Part shown: in pieces, positions 1 through 8,506 of the stretch | Position numbering within the stretch: the stretch's first letter is position 1 | How the letters are laid out: every line of letters starts with the position of its first letter | From: MVRV01 sp964646755 | Lineage (GTDB): Bacteria; Desulfobacterota; Syntrophia; Syntrophales; Smithellaceae | Assembly: GCA_964646755.1 (NCBI GenBank) | Contig: CAZYIE010000015.1 | Location: 1 to 63,341, forward strand | Length of the DNA stretch: 63,341 nt | Direction: 5' to 3' | Program-made: the position numbers and the translations under genes | The notes under the pieces: model-generated | What the model was told of the DNA's origin: nothing | The model's database searches: none | What the model saw: only the letters and a program-made list of their open reading frames with translations

Positions 1-144
1 GCGATAGGCGAGCGAACCTTGAAAGAATTGGCCATTGTCCTGAAAACGATGCCCAGACTCGAAGACGATGATAAATTTGCGGCCGACATTGAGGCGATGA
101 TAAGCAGCCAGCCCGCTACTCCGGAGAAATCTTCATGGGCGTAA
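1..144 (+). CDS. Antitoxin C-terminal fragment (VapB-like), cut by window edge
   Basis: An open frame enters from the left edge and stops at TAA 142-144. The 47 visible residues are acidic and helix-prone (LKELAIVLKTMPRLEDDDKF and onward) and carry no enzymatic motif. The last 10 bases overlap the start of the PIN-domain toxin at 135, the usual antitoxin-toxin coupling of vapBC operons. Its role as antitoxin is inferred from that overlap, because the DNA-binding N-terminus lies outside the window. It could be of the VapB, Phd or another type. Confidence 0.6.
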   Translation, partial: AIGERTLKELAIVLKTMPRLEDDDKFAADIEAMISSQPATPEKSSWA

Positions 145-536
145 TTTTTGACACCAGTGAAATTATCACTCTGGAACGCAACCGCCAGAAGATAGAAGAG
201 ATAATCCAAGGCCGGGAAGATGAATTCTTTGGCATTAGCGTAATCACCGTAGCCGAGCTGCTTCACGGAGTCAAACGTGCAGATACTGAAACGAGAAAGA
301 TCAAGCGGCAGGCATTTGTAGAAAAAGTCATTGAATTTTTCCCCGTCCATGACTTCGATGTGACCATTGCGCGTATTTATGCGCGAATATGGGCGACTCT
401 TGCGCAAAAGCATCTGAATGTGGGTGCCCATGATCTCATCATTGCCGCAACAGCGATTTCAATGAACTACACCGTTGTCACGTCAAATCTTAGAGATTAT
501 AAAAAAATCGAGGGATTGAAGGTGGAATGTCGATAA
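135..536 (+). CDS. vapC: VapC-like PIN-domain ribonuclease toxin
   Basis: A 133-residue protein, normal length for VapC. The acidic PIN residues are visible: D6 in the opening beta strand (IFDTSEI), E41 in AELLHGV, D100 in HDLIIAATA, and a possible fourth at D121. VapC toxins are Mg-dependent endoribonucleases, often cleaving initiator tRNA or the 23S sarcin-ricin loop. The target here cannot be read from sequence. The ATG overlaps the 3' end of the partial upstream gene, suggesting translational coupling with its antitoxin. The following 238 bp up to the next gene are AT-rich with no evident gene. Confidence 0.85.
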   Translation: MGVIFDTSEIITLERNRQKIEEIIQGREDEFFGISVITVAELLHGVKRADTETRKIKRQAFVEKVIEFFPVHDFDVTIARIYARIWATLAQKHLNVGAHDLIIAATAISMNYTVVTSNLRDYKKIEGLKVECR

Positions 537-774
537 AAATTCCCGCTTGAAGGTAACAGAAGTAACGATATTCGTAATTATTGTTACGTATTTCGTACTA
601 ATAATTACTACTTCTTTTGCATCAGCGGAAATAATTTTTATTTTATTTAGCAAATACAGAGGCTTACAATAATTCATTACCTGGCACGGTTACTGCTAAG
701 GAAGGTATAAAAGCGTTCAGGCATATAAAGCAAAAAGATAGCCACGATAACGCAACACTGATCAAGGAGAAAAT

Positions 775-2481
775 ATGTTCACCGAAATAGGAATCGAAAA
801 TTTCAAGGCCTTTAGCAAAATGCAGCGCATGCCTCTGAAACCAATCACTTTACTTTATGGGCCGAATAGCTCCGGGAAAAGCTCATTAATCCAATCATTG
901 TTGCTCTTCAAGCAGACATTAGAGGCATCAACAAATGATGAAGTTGCATTGCTGTCACGAGGAAGCTTAGTGGATCTCGGGGACTATTCAGAATTTATTC
1001 ATAAGCATGATGATAAAAAAGAATTTAAAATGTCTTTTTCATTCAATTTTATATGGGATCCAGATATTAACATATGCTGGGATTCATGTCCGGTTCGTAA
1101 AGATGAGGTCATGACATTGGAATTCACATTTCTTAAGGATAAAACAGGCGATGTAATTGTGAAAGCGATACGCTTGTTTTATCTGCGGAATCCTGAGCCG
1201 CTATTGGTTTATAAAAATGTTTTACTGTATCCAAAGTTGTCCCGCAGAGTTTGCGATGATTCTTCAAAATCATTTCTCTTTTTGGAATCGATAAACTTTA
1301 ACTCGGAATTTATCAAGACAAATTGGGAAAGCCTTGCTAAGAATTATAGGAATAATGAAAAGAGTGACGCAGAGAGTTACCAATGGGATTTTTCCAAAGA
1401 TTTAAACCGCCTGAAATCATATGCATATGATGATGAAGAAACAGATGCCGAGGACATAAAAAAATATAAGAAAATATTAAAGCATTTAGAAAAAATAAAA
1501 CGGTCATTTGAAAAAAAATCTTTCGAGGAGTTTGCAAATATCGGCATGCCACCCAATGACAGAATAATTAAACTCTCAAAATGTTTTCCTCTCGGATTGA
1601 CGGGTTGGGGGCAACATCATAATAGTTGTAATACGAGCAGTGGCTTGTTTGATTATGAAAGTTCGTTCAGACGAGAAGCATTTTATTACACCGACATTGT
1701 TCCTATTGATTTCATCGTGCAAATAACGAACCTTCTTAATCAATATCTTAATAAAATTTGTTATATAGGGCCGCTCAGAGATTTTCTGGAACGATCTTAT
1801 TCTTTTTCAGGTAATGTCGGTTTAGATGTGGGCAAATCAGGTAAATACATGCCTGATATTCTGTTGAAACGTCCAGATATTGTCGAAAACGTTAATCAAT
1901 GGCTTAATAAGTTCGAAATTGGTTATGAACTTAAGGTAGAGAGTTTTAAACGTAATTTATTTACTTTAACCCTGATTGATAAAAAAAATGGATGCGAAGT
2001 GAGTCCCACAGATGTCGGCTTTGGCATTAGTCAACTTCTTCCCATTATTGTTCAAGGCGCTTTACCTGCTTATATCTTTCCAGGTTATCGAATTATTTGT
2101 ATCGAGCAGCCTGAAATTCATTTGCATCCAAGGCTACAGGCAGAATTGGGAAGTTTCTTTGCTGATTCCATTAATGCGATCAGGCCCAGGCTGTTGAATG
2201 AAAAAGGTCTGGATGATGCCGACATTAATGGCAATCAATTTATTATCGAAACGCACAGCGAACACCTGATATTGAGATTGCTCAGATTAATCCGAAATAC
2301 GACCAATGGCGAACTTGAAGAAGGTGAAAAGCCTCTGCGCCCCGAGGATGTGGCTGTCATCTATGCCAAACCCACAGAAAACGGGACAGAATTAATGGAA
2401 ATGCGCATCTCCGAGGACGGAGATTTTATTGATAAATGGCCCGATGGTTTTTTCACAGAACGGGAAAAGGAGCTTTTCTAA
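775..2481 (+). CDS. AAA family ATPase of the DUF3696 / AAA15 type, putative defence ATPase
   Basis: A 568-residue ABC/SMC-like ATPase. Walker A is GPNSSGKS at about residues 29-36, directly after the N-terminal FTEIGIENFKAF strand typical of RecF/OLD-type ATPases. A signature/Walker B block EQPEIHLHP lies near 444-452, followed by an ETHSEH segment. The C-terminal tail (MRISEDGDFIDKWPDGFF) matches what I recall of the DUF3696 domain. The middle is long, charged and poorly conserved. RBS AAGGAG precedes the ATG. Such ATPases usually act as sensors or gating subunits beside an effector nuclease in anti-phage systems (for example PARIS, Septu or retron accessories). The next gene starts 2 bp later, so the pair is probably co-translated. 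The defence role is inferred. Confidence 0.8.
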   Translation: MFTEIGIENFKAFSKMQRMPLKPITLLYGPNSSGKSSLIQSLLLFKQTLEASTNDEVALLSRGSLVDLGDYSEFIHKHDDKKEFKMSFSFNFIWDPDINICWDSCPVRKDEVMTLEFTFLKDKTGDVIVKAIRLFYLRNPEPLLVYKNVLLYPKLSRRVCDDSSKSFLFLESINFNSEFIKTNWESLAKNYRNNEKSDAESYQWDFSKDLNRLKSYAYDDEETDAEDIKKYKKILKHLEKIKRSFEKKSFEEFANIGMPPNDRIIKLSKCFPLGLTGWGQHHNSCNTSSGLFDYESSFRREAFYYTDIVPIDFIVQITNLLNQYLNKICYIGPLRDFLERSYSFSGNVGLDVGKSGKYMPDILLKRPDIVENVNQWLNKFEIGYELKVESFKRNLFTLTLIDKKNGCEVSPTDVGFGISQLLPIIVQGALPAYIFPGYRIICIEQPEIHLHPRLQAELGSFFADSINAIRPRLLNEKGLDDADINGNQFIIETHSEHLILRLLRLIRNTTNGELEEGEKPLRPEDVAVIYAKPTENGTELMEMRISEDGDFIDKWPDGFFTEREKELF

Positions 2482-2483
2482 TT

Positions 2484-3386
2484 ATGATCAACGAATATGC
2501 CGTCGAACCCGCTGCTGTCAATAACTGGCAGGATTTCCTCCATGTTTATGAAGATGTAGGGGTGGAGCACGGGCGGCTCATTTCGCGCTTTCCCAAAGAA
2601 TGGGACAGCAAGGTTATAGAATCATTTAAAGAGAATCCCGCTTTGCGGGATATTGATCGTTCCCGCATTGTGGAAAGACTGAGGAGTTTGAAAAAGAATA
2701 AAATGGCCAGGCTGGGCAGGCAATATGATCCGGAAAAAAATTGGATAAAAAACGTAGAAGCGCAACAGGGGCAGCGTCCGTTTCAGGCTGTCCTTACCCG
2801 AAACAAAGAGCAGAATATCCAAAATTGCCTGAATATAGACGAGCTCGAAGAAGCCCATCCCCTATGGAAAGTCCCAAAAGATAAAGTTGTTCCCCGGAAG
2901 GCATATGAATTGGCCTGCTGCGCACGCCTCCTTTTGCAGATCAGCAGAGAAATCGTAATCGTCGATCCCCACTTCGATCCGGATAAATCGCGTTTTCTTG
3001 AGACCTTTTCCCATATGGTCACTTTTGCATTCGAGCAACACGCACCCAACAGGTTGGAATTGCATGTAGAGGATAAGGGACAAGATGACAACTGGTGGCA
3101 TGAGAAATGCCAAAAATATTTGCCTAATTGCTTGCCTGTAGGTTTTCCAGTCGCCGTGTATCGCTGGCGGAAAAAGCCAGACGGCGACAAACCACATGCA
3201 CGCTATGTCCTGACGGAGCTGGGCGGCATACGCTATGATTATGGACTTGACGAGTGGGAAGGCGACGGACAAACGACAGATGTATCGCTCTTGTCGCATT
3301 CTGTATATGAAAGGCGCTGGTGGGAGTATCAAGAAAAAACGGCCGCTTTTGATCTTGTGGATAAAATCAAAGTAGTTGGGGGATAA
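2484..3386 (+). CDS. Putative PLD-like (MIT_C-like) effector paired with the ATPase
   Basis: I take the ATG at 2484, two bases after the ATPase stop, giving 300 residues. An in-frame start at 2436 would overlap the ATPase and gains nothing recognisable. The N-terminal half is helical and unrecognised. The C-terminal half has a beta strand IVIVDPHFD and, near residue 238, a motif KPHARYVLTELGGIRYDYGLDE. This resembles the HxR-x-Y ... D arrangement of phospholipase-D-like MIT_C domains. It is rich in aromatics and ends with RRWWEYQ. If the likeness is right it would be a phosphodiesterase/nuclease-fold effector, but classical HKD motifs are absent, so it may only bind. No signal peptide or membrane segment is visible. 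Confidence 0.5.
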   Translation: MINEYAVEPAAVNNWQDFLHVYEDVGVEHGRLISRFPKEWDSKVIESFKENPALRDIDRSRIVERLRSLKKNKMARLGRQYDPEKNWIKNVEAQQGQRPFQAVLTRNKEQNIQNCLNIDELEEAHPLWKVPKDKVVPRKAYELACCARLLLQISREIVIVDPHFDPDKSRFLETFSHMVTFAFEQHAPNRLELHVEDKGQDDNWWHEKCQKYLPNCLPVGFPVAVYRWRKKPDGDKPHARYVLTELGGIRYDYGLDEWEGDGQTTDVSLLSHSVYERRWWEYQEKTAAFDLVDKIKVVGG

Positions 3387-3400
3387 CTTTTATCGGAAAG

Positions 3401-3646
3401 ATGAAGTTGGTGGTGCGCTCCAGCATTAAAAATATATTTTCATTGATCAGGTGGCTTTTCAGATTGGTACAAGAATTGATTTTATCCGAAAGAAAGCTAA
3501 GAGAAGTTGATGCTCGAGCCAGTTATGATATGATTTGGAGGGCGATTTGTCCGGGCAGGGAGTGGGAGCAACGCAATCTACTCGATTCAGAAAAAACTGC
3601 ACTTCTAATTGAAAGGGCACTATATGACGGAACAAAAGAGTTTTAA
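3401..3646 (+). CDS. Small hypothetical protein in the defence run
   Basis: An 81-residue open frame starts 14 bp after the preceding gene, on the same strand. The N-terminus is basic and hydrophobic (IKNIFSLIRWLFRLVQELIL), possibly an amphipathic or short membrane helix, followed by a charged half ending near ALYDGTKEF. It overlaps the next gene start by 23 bases. I do not recognise the family. A shorter version starting at an internal ATG (MIWRAICPGREWEQ) is possible. Coding status is uncertain and rests on position and the continuous overlapping frame. Confidence 0.4.
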   Translation: MKLVVRSSIKNIFSLIRWLFRLVQELILSERKLREVDARASYDMIWRAICPGREWEQRNLLDSEKTALLIERALYDGTKEF

Positions 3647-4382
3647 CGTAAAGAAGGTTGCAGTGGTTTCTCATGATTACAATATTACAAACATTCATGG
3701 ACATCAGGATTTTGCAGAGCATTTTTCGCAGATCAATAAAGTTTGCGATAGCAAGGGATGCAATACCATATTGTATTCTCTTTTTACGTGGGACGAACAA
3801 TCCCCTGTTCCGAGAAATCATCAGAGCGTATTTGAAGGTCTGAAAAATATTGAATGCGTTTTCGTAGAAGTGGGCAACAAAAAGTCAGCGGGTAAGGTAA
3901 TGGAAGTATGGCTTAAAGACGAAGAAAAACCAAGGCTTTTAGAACAGAAGTTTGCCAAGTCAATTGAACCTTATGAACAAAAACGTGAGTTCGCCCGCGA
4001 TATTTATAAGCGTCGTATTGGCAATGGCATACTGGTTATATGCGGTGAAAGCAACATCGCCAATTTTTCATCGAAAGAAAAAAACTTCAGGGATGACTTT
4101 GGCTTTAATGACACCCTTAAGTCATACGGGACTCAGTTTGTCTTCAATCCTCTTCACGATTATATGACGCGTCACGAAATGAAGAAAAAACGAGGTTACT
4201 ATTCCAAGGACAAGCGGGCTGTGATAACGGTCTGGAATCAGGGAAAAAGGAAGGGTGAAGCCGCTATCCCATGGACATTATTTTACAATGGTGAAGACCT
4301 AACAGGAAAGGTACAGGAGCTGTCCCGTCAGATAGCAACGAGACCTGATATTCGTATAGGAATAGTGCCCGATATTTTTTAG
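3624..4382 (+). CDS. Hypothetical protein, unrecognised, in the putative defence cluster
   Basis: I prefer the ATG at 3624 (MTEQKSFNVKKVAVVSHDYN); an in-frame start at 3609 adds only five residues. The 252-residue product opens with a beta strand and the loop VVSHDYNITNIHGHQDF, which could be a nucleotide-binding or TIR/SLOG-like Rossmann edge. A second hydrophobic strand GILVICGESNI is followed by a basic stretch (HEMKKKRGYYSKDKRAV). No catalytic motif I can name is present and there are no membrane segments. A 45-bp gap with a good RBS (TAAGGAG) separates it from the following nuclease gene. Function unknown. Confidence 0.7.
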   Translation: MTEQKSFNVKKVAVVSHDYNITNIHGHQDFAEHFSQINKVCDSKGCNTILYSLFTWDEQSPVPRNHQSVFEGLKNIECVFVEVGNKKSAGKVMEVWLKDEEKPRLLEQKFAKSIEPYEQKREFARDIYKRRIGNGILVICGESNIANFSSKEKNFRDDFGFNDTLKSYGTQFVFNPLHDYMTRHEMKKKRGYYSKDKRAVITVWNQGKRKGEAAIPWTLFYNGEDLTGKVQELSRQIATRPDIRIGIVPDIF

Positions 4383-4427
4383 GACTCAGTATCGTCCTGC
4401 CGGATAAACAGTATAAGGAGAAATGCC

Positions 4428-5267
4428 ATGATGCAGTTCGATGAAAGATTAATCAGGAAAGAACATATAGAAAGAGCAATAATATATTACCTTAAAAATA
4501 GGCCAGAGCATTCAAAAGCAAGGAGTGCTTTTCTGATTCATGATGACGCTAAACTACCTGCCAAGTTTATACTTCGTCTCGCCTACAAGGAAGTATCTGG
4601 TTGTATGCCCCCGTCAGAAGCGCTTACTGGTGGTCGGGCAAGTGTACGTGTTTTGAATGATCTTGGCTTTGATGCCATTTATGAAAAAGTGGAAGGTAGA
4701 GCAAACAGAAATCCTATTAAGAATGCGCGACGCAGTTCATTTAAAAATACTTTGGAAAAACATTTCGGTAAGGTCGAGACTGAAAAAAAGTTTGAGGAAA
4801 TTCTTATACCAGACTTGTCTAATAGATCATCAATGGATGCGGAACTTCTTTTAATACTTGATGAAATCGAATCTTTTCGTGAAATGAAGATAAAGAAATG
4901 GAACACTAACAGGAAACTTTCCTTTGACTTCTTTGTGCCGGCGAAGAATATCGTCATTGAATTTGATGAACGACAACACTTCACTTTACCAAGGGCTGCC
5001 AGCTTAAGAACCTATGCAGGCACTACGAAACTTGGTTTTGATAAAGGCAAATGGATTCAGTTGTGTGAAGACATTAATGCTGGCGATAATTCCCCTGAAT
5101 ATCGGGATGAACAGAGGGCATTTTATGACGCAATTCGTGATGTCATGGCACCTCGTGTTGGTTTGAAGCCAGTGATCAGAATCTACGAATCTGATGTTCT
5201 TTGGGAAAGAGATGGAGAGTCTTCTCCAAAAGCAAAGGAAATATTGCGACAGATAAAAATTATGTAA
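4428..5267 (+). CDS. PD-(D/E)XK-type endonuclease, probable defence nuclease
   Basis: A 279-residue protein whose central part reads KLSFDFFVPAKNIVIEFDER, with D167, then E178-x-D180-E-x-Q183. This spacing (D, ten residues, E-x-D/K-like) is what VSR/DUF559-type PD-(D/E)XK nucleases show. A QHF follows where those families often carry a GxxH. Flanking helices are charged. RBS TAAGGAG sits 8-11 bases upstream of tandem ATGs at 4428 and 4431; either could be used. It follows the unrecognised 3624 gene on the same strand. It probably cuts DNA as the effector of the locus; specificity is unknown. Confidence 0.65.
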   Translation: MMQFDERLIRKEHIERAIIYYLKNRPEHSKARSAFLIHDDAKLPAKFILRLAYKEVSGCMPPSEALTGGRASVRVLNDLGFDAIYEKVEGRANRNPIKNARRSSFKNTLEKHFGKVETEKKFEEILIPDLSNRSSMDAELLLILDEIESFREMKIKKWNTNRKLSFDFFVPAKNIVIEFDERQHFTLPRAASLRTYAGTTKLGFDKGKWIQLCEDINAGDNSPEYRDEQRAFYDAIRDVMAPRVGLKPVIRIYESDVLWERDGESSPKAKEILRQIKIM

Positions 5268-5284
5268 AATAATCGGCTGTTACT

Positions 5285-5914
5285 TTGAGGAATGAACGGA
5301 TTGCTCAGATACTGTTCGATGCCTTTTTGATGGTCCATCCCTTTGAACGGCGCGATATACATTTCGCCGCTGACCGCTACCGTATGGAGCGGGGACCGAT
5401 TGCCGAAGGTGCAAAATTTGTGGCGATTTATGACCAGACTTACGGTAGCCTGCATTTATCGTCACGTATTATGGATGATCAAACATCGCGTGAAATTAAA
5501 GAGAAGCTGAATGTTGTGATGCAGATACAGATCGATGAAGGCAGATTGGAAAGGGATTCCGAAACGGCGGCTGCCCTGGGAGAAATTCTGGCCTACCTAG
5601 GCGAGATGCCTGGTAGTCTCTCTGTCGGCAGGGAGAATACTCCCGCAGATATGTATAGTGATGCCGTAAGGGTCGTTCTTCCAGGTTCGAAGGGATTGAA
5701 TCTACGGGACAACAATGAAGAATTCTTTGTGGAAGATGTTTTCTACAGTCCGCATTACAAGGGATTGGCGTATCGGGGCAGCAATGGTTATATGGGAAAG
5801 GAAACAAATCGTGACGTCAAGACCATTGTCGCCCTGGAATCCATGATAGAAATTCCCGGTGAAAGCAAGATGGGATTATACAACACTGAATCTGGCGAAA
5901 TTGTTGCTATTTAG
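5285..5914 (+). CDS. Orphan protein with TTG start, possibly a detached C-terminal domain
   Basis: A 209-residue frame whose only start is TTG at 5285, because an in-frame TAA lies at 5270-5272. The text (ILFDAFLMVHPFERRDIHFAAD; VAIYDQTYGSLHLSSRIM) is well ordered and looks like genuine protein. It recalls the tail regions of large SF2 helicase-like defence proteins, but I cannot name the family. The lack of an ATG and of a clear RBS fits either a weakly translated cluster gene or the preserved 3' part of a larger gene whose front was lost. It ends 10 bp before the convergent radical SAM gene. Confidence 0.55.
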   Translation: MRNERIAQILFDAFLMVHPFERRDIHFAADRYRMERGPIAEGAKFVAIYDQTYGSLHLSSRIMDDQTSREIKEKLNVVMQIQIDEGRLERDSETAAALGEILAYLGEMPGSLSVGRENTPADMYSDAVRVVLPGSKGLNLRDNNEEFFVEDVFYSPHYKGLAYRGSNGYMGKETNRDVKTIVALESMIEIPGESKMGLYNTESGEIVAI

Positions 5915-5923
5915 TTAACATTT

Positions 5924-7453
5924 CTAACAATGTGTAAAAAACGGGGCATGATTCGAAGTGAAATAATCGGGCGTGCGCAGGATTATTTCATTGATGGCCG
6001 GATGTTTTTTGAAAGTCTTTTCTAAAAATTTGCGCACGTCGGAACGCTGCCAGCCCAGTGGATGCAGAAAATCTTTATAAAGCGACAAATCCCCTTCATA
6101 AAAATTGGTAGTGGCCAGACTTTGCGCCTCCGGACTCAATGCCGGCAGGTTAAAAATCGCCAGGTTCAAAAAATCAATACAGTCAGAGTGATCGCCGGCA
6201 AAGTTCAGAGTCTTCATTGCGCTTTCTTCGTTTTCCGGCGGTGTGCCGAAAAGCAGGTAAATGTAGGTGGCAATACCGGCCCCGGAAATTGCTTTTAATG
6301 CCCGCGAAACCGTCGGTAAATCTATTCCCTTATGGAGCGTATCGAGCACTTCCTGATCACCTGATTCGATGCCGAGTTTGAGCATAGTGCAACCGCTGCG
6401 CCGCAAAGACCGGCAAAAATCTTCATCGGTCAGGTGGGAGGTAATTCGAGTAAATCCGTACCACGGGACGCCAAGGTCATTTTGGGCTAAAACCTTTAGC
6501 AGGGCAGGACTCAGGGCATTATCCACAAGATGAATCAAACCTGGATGCATCTCATTACAAAGCCTGTGCAGTTTTGCCAATACTTTAACCGGGGGTTGCG
6601 GCCAATACGGATTATCTTCGGCCCTTTCGGGACAAAAAGAGCATTGATGCCAGTAGCAGCCCTGTGCTGTGCTGAAGGGTAGAATCGGAGTTGACGCCAG
6701 GTAGTCATGAACAGGAAAATCCCGGTAACTGGGTGGCGTATCGATTGACCCGCCTTTATAGTTAAGCAACTCCAGCAATTTCCTTTCACCGGCCCCGGCG
6801 ACCATTTCATCAACGAGTCCACCGAAAATATTGTTATTGCCGGTAATCTTCACCCAGGAAGTCGTAAGAGAGCCACCCAGGATAATTTTCTGCCGGGGAT
6901 TTTTCTTTTTGATAAAACCAATCATGGCAAAGGTGCAAAGCGCCTGACTTAAATAATTTAAAGAAAACCCTACAAATTCCGGATTTTCTTTCAGGGCATC
7001 CTCCAGACGCAAGGAGAAATAAGGATAAAAGGGATTTAACTGAGGTTTTTCAGCGATCTGAAACAAGTTGCTGCTTTTAACCGGAGTTAATTGCGGATCA
7101 CGATAATCGGTAAGCGATAGATCAACTCCAGAAGCTTTCCCAGCCTGGCTTACCAGACGATTGATATCGGCAACTGCCCGCTGGTAGCGGCTTTTATTGA
7201 GATATATTTTACCATCCCGCAGCGCGGAAAGATTTTTTTCCCAATGTTTCCCGGCGCGTGCCGTCCAACGATCGCTTCCGGATATTTCCGGGGCGGAGTT
7301 GGCAAGCAGATAAAGAAAGCCTTCCAGATTCGCATCTATTATTTCATGAGCGATGCCGTTTGCCTGCAAACATCCGGCAAGTTTGGCGATACCGGCCGGT
7401 GGTTCTGAAGGCTTGCTGACCGGTGGATGAATCAGAATTATTTTTGGCTGCAT
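5924..7453 (-). CDS. B12-binding-domain radical SAM protein with CX4CX2C cluster motif
   Basis: A 509-residue protein. The N-terminus (IILIHPPVSKPSEPPAGIAKLAGCL) is typical of the cobalamin-binding Rossmann domain in methylthiotransferase/BchE-like radical SAM enzymes. The FeS motif is C266-YWHQ-C271-SF-C274, so the first spacing is four residues rather than the canonical three. Later segments (IHLVDNALS, GIESGDQEVLDTLHKGI, YIYLLFGTPPE) are the expected radical SAM strands 4-6. The substrate is unknown. No neighbour gives a pathway clue; the next gene on this strand is far away. The start ATG has no strong RBS. Confidence 0.85.
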   Translation of the reverse strand: MQPKIILIHPPVSKPSEPPAGIAKLAGCLQANGIAHEIIDANLEGFLYLLANSAPEISGSDRWTARAGKHWEKNLSALRDGKIYLNKSRYQRAVADINRLVSQAGKASGVDLSLTDYRDPQLTPVKSSNLFQIAEKPQLNPFYPYFSLRLEDALKENPEFVGFSLNYLSQALCTFAMIGFIKKKNPRQKIILGGSLTTSWVKITGNNNIFGGLVDEMVAGAGERKLLELLNYKGGSIDTPPSYRDFPVHDYLASTPILPFSTAQGCYWHQCSFCPERAEDNPYWPQPPVKVLAKLHRLCNEMHPGLIHLVDNALSPALLKVLAQNDLGVPWYGFTRITSHLTDEDFCRSLRRSGCTMLKLGIESGDQEVLDTLHKGIDLPTVSRALKAISGAGIATYIYLLFGTPPENEESAMKTLNFAGDHSDCIDFLNLAIFNLPALSPEAQSLATTNFYEGDLSLYKDFLHPLGWQRSDVRKFLEKTFKKHPAINEIILRTPDYFTSNHAPFFTHC

Positions 7454-7585
7454 GTATCATATTTATTATCCAATGATCGTTAAAGCAAGATGATTTTACA
7501 TCCACCTGTCCCGGCATTTTTAAAAGGTTGTGTTTTCAGACCTTATTGGCTAGAGAGAAAGCATTGATCACCGTGGAGATTGACA

Positions 7586-8506
7586 ATGTTAAAAATGCTG
7601 GCCAACCGTAATTTCATTTTTATTCTGGCCATTACACTTGGGCTTGTTTTTCCCGGACCGGCGTCCTGGACAACAACATTAATGATCCCCGCCTTGGCGT
7701 TCGTAATGACGCTGGCGACGATCGCTGTACCCAATGATTATTTTCTCAAGCTGCGTTCGATTTTACTGCCGTCGCTGTCCGGTATCCTCATGACGTATGT
7801 TGTGCTGGGAGGCGCTATTCTGGCGGCATCGGCCCTGCTTATTTCCGATCATAACATCTGGATCGGTTTTGTCCTGATCGCGGCCGTACCTCCGGCCGTA
7901 GCCGTCATTCCTTTTACAGCAATTCTGGAAGGAAATGTCTCTTATACGTTGTCAGGAACTGTATCTTCATACTTGACGGCTTTACTGATCATGCCTTTAA
8001 TGTTCTGGATATTTATCGGAACTGGTTTTGCCGATCCCTATAAGCTTTTTCAGATCATGCTGTTGCTGATTATTCTGCCGCTCGTCCTGTCACGGCTGAT
8101 TCTTTACTTTCAGCTGCAAGACCGGATTGCTCCAGTCCGCGGAATACTGACAGACTGGGGATTTTTTATTGTCCTGTATTCGATGATTGGCGTAAATCGG
8201 GATTTGATTTTTTCAAAACCATTGATGACCTTTCCTGTAATTCTGGTTGTGCTTTTGGCAACATTTGTTCTGGGATTTGCTATTGAAAAAATCGGAGTTT
8301 TTTTCCAAATTGATAAAAAAAATATTACCAGTCTGGTTCTTCTGGGCACTTTGAAAAATCAGGGCATCGCCGGAGGTCTGGCCATTGTGCTGTTCGAGAA
8401 AGAAGCGGCGCTTCCTTCCGCCGTCTATAGCATTTTTATGATTCTTTATTTCCTTTGGTTAGATTGGCACAGGAGCAGGCAATTAGCCGGGGCAGCGAAG
8501 AGGTAA
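7586..8506 (+). CDS. BASS-family (bile acid:sodium symporter-like) membrane transporter
   Basis: A 306-residue hydrophobic protein with about ten predicted membrane helices. The central AAVPPAVAVIPFTAILEGN with paired prolines is characteristic of the crossover region of BASS/ArsB-like (BART superfamily) transporters, and NQGIAGGLAIVLF fits the second crossover. I start at ATG 7586, seven bases after GGAG, rather than the TTG two codons earlier. It probably moves an organic anion with Na+. The substrate cannot be deduced and it stands alone between divergent and unrelated genes. The following 225 bp show no gene. Confidence 0.75.
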   Translation: MLKMLANRNFIFILAITLGLVFPGPASWTTTLMIPALAFVMTLATIAVPNDYFLKLRSILLPSLSGILMTYVVLGGAILAASALLISDHNIWIGFVLIAAVPPAVAVIPFTAILEGNVSYTLSGTVSSYLTALLIMPLMFWIFIGTGFADPYKLFQIMLLLIILPLVLSRLILYFQLQDRIAPVRGILTDWGFFIVLYSMIGVNRDLIFSKPLMTFPVILVVLLATFVLGFAIEKIGVFFQIDKKNITSLVLLGTLKNQGIAGGLAIVLFEKEAALPSAVYSIFMILYFLWLDWHRSRQLAGAAKR

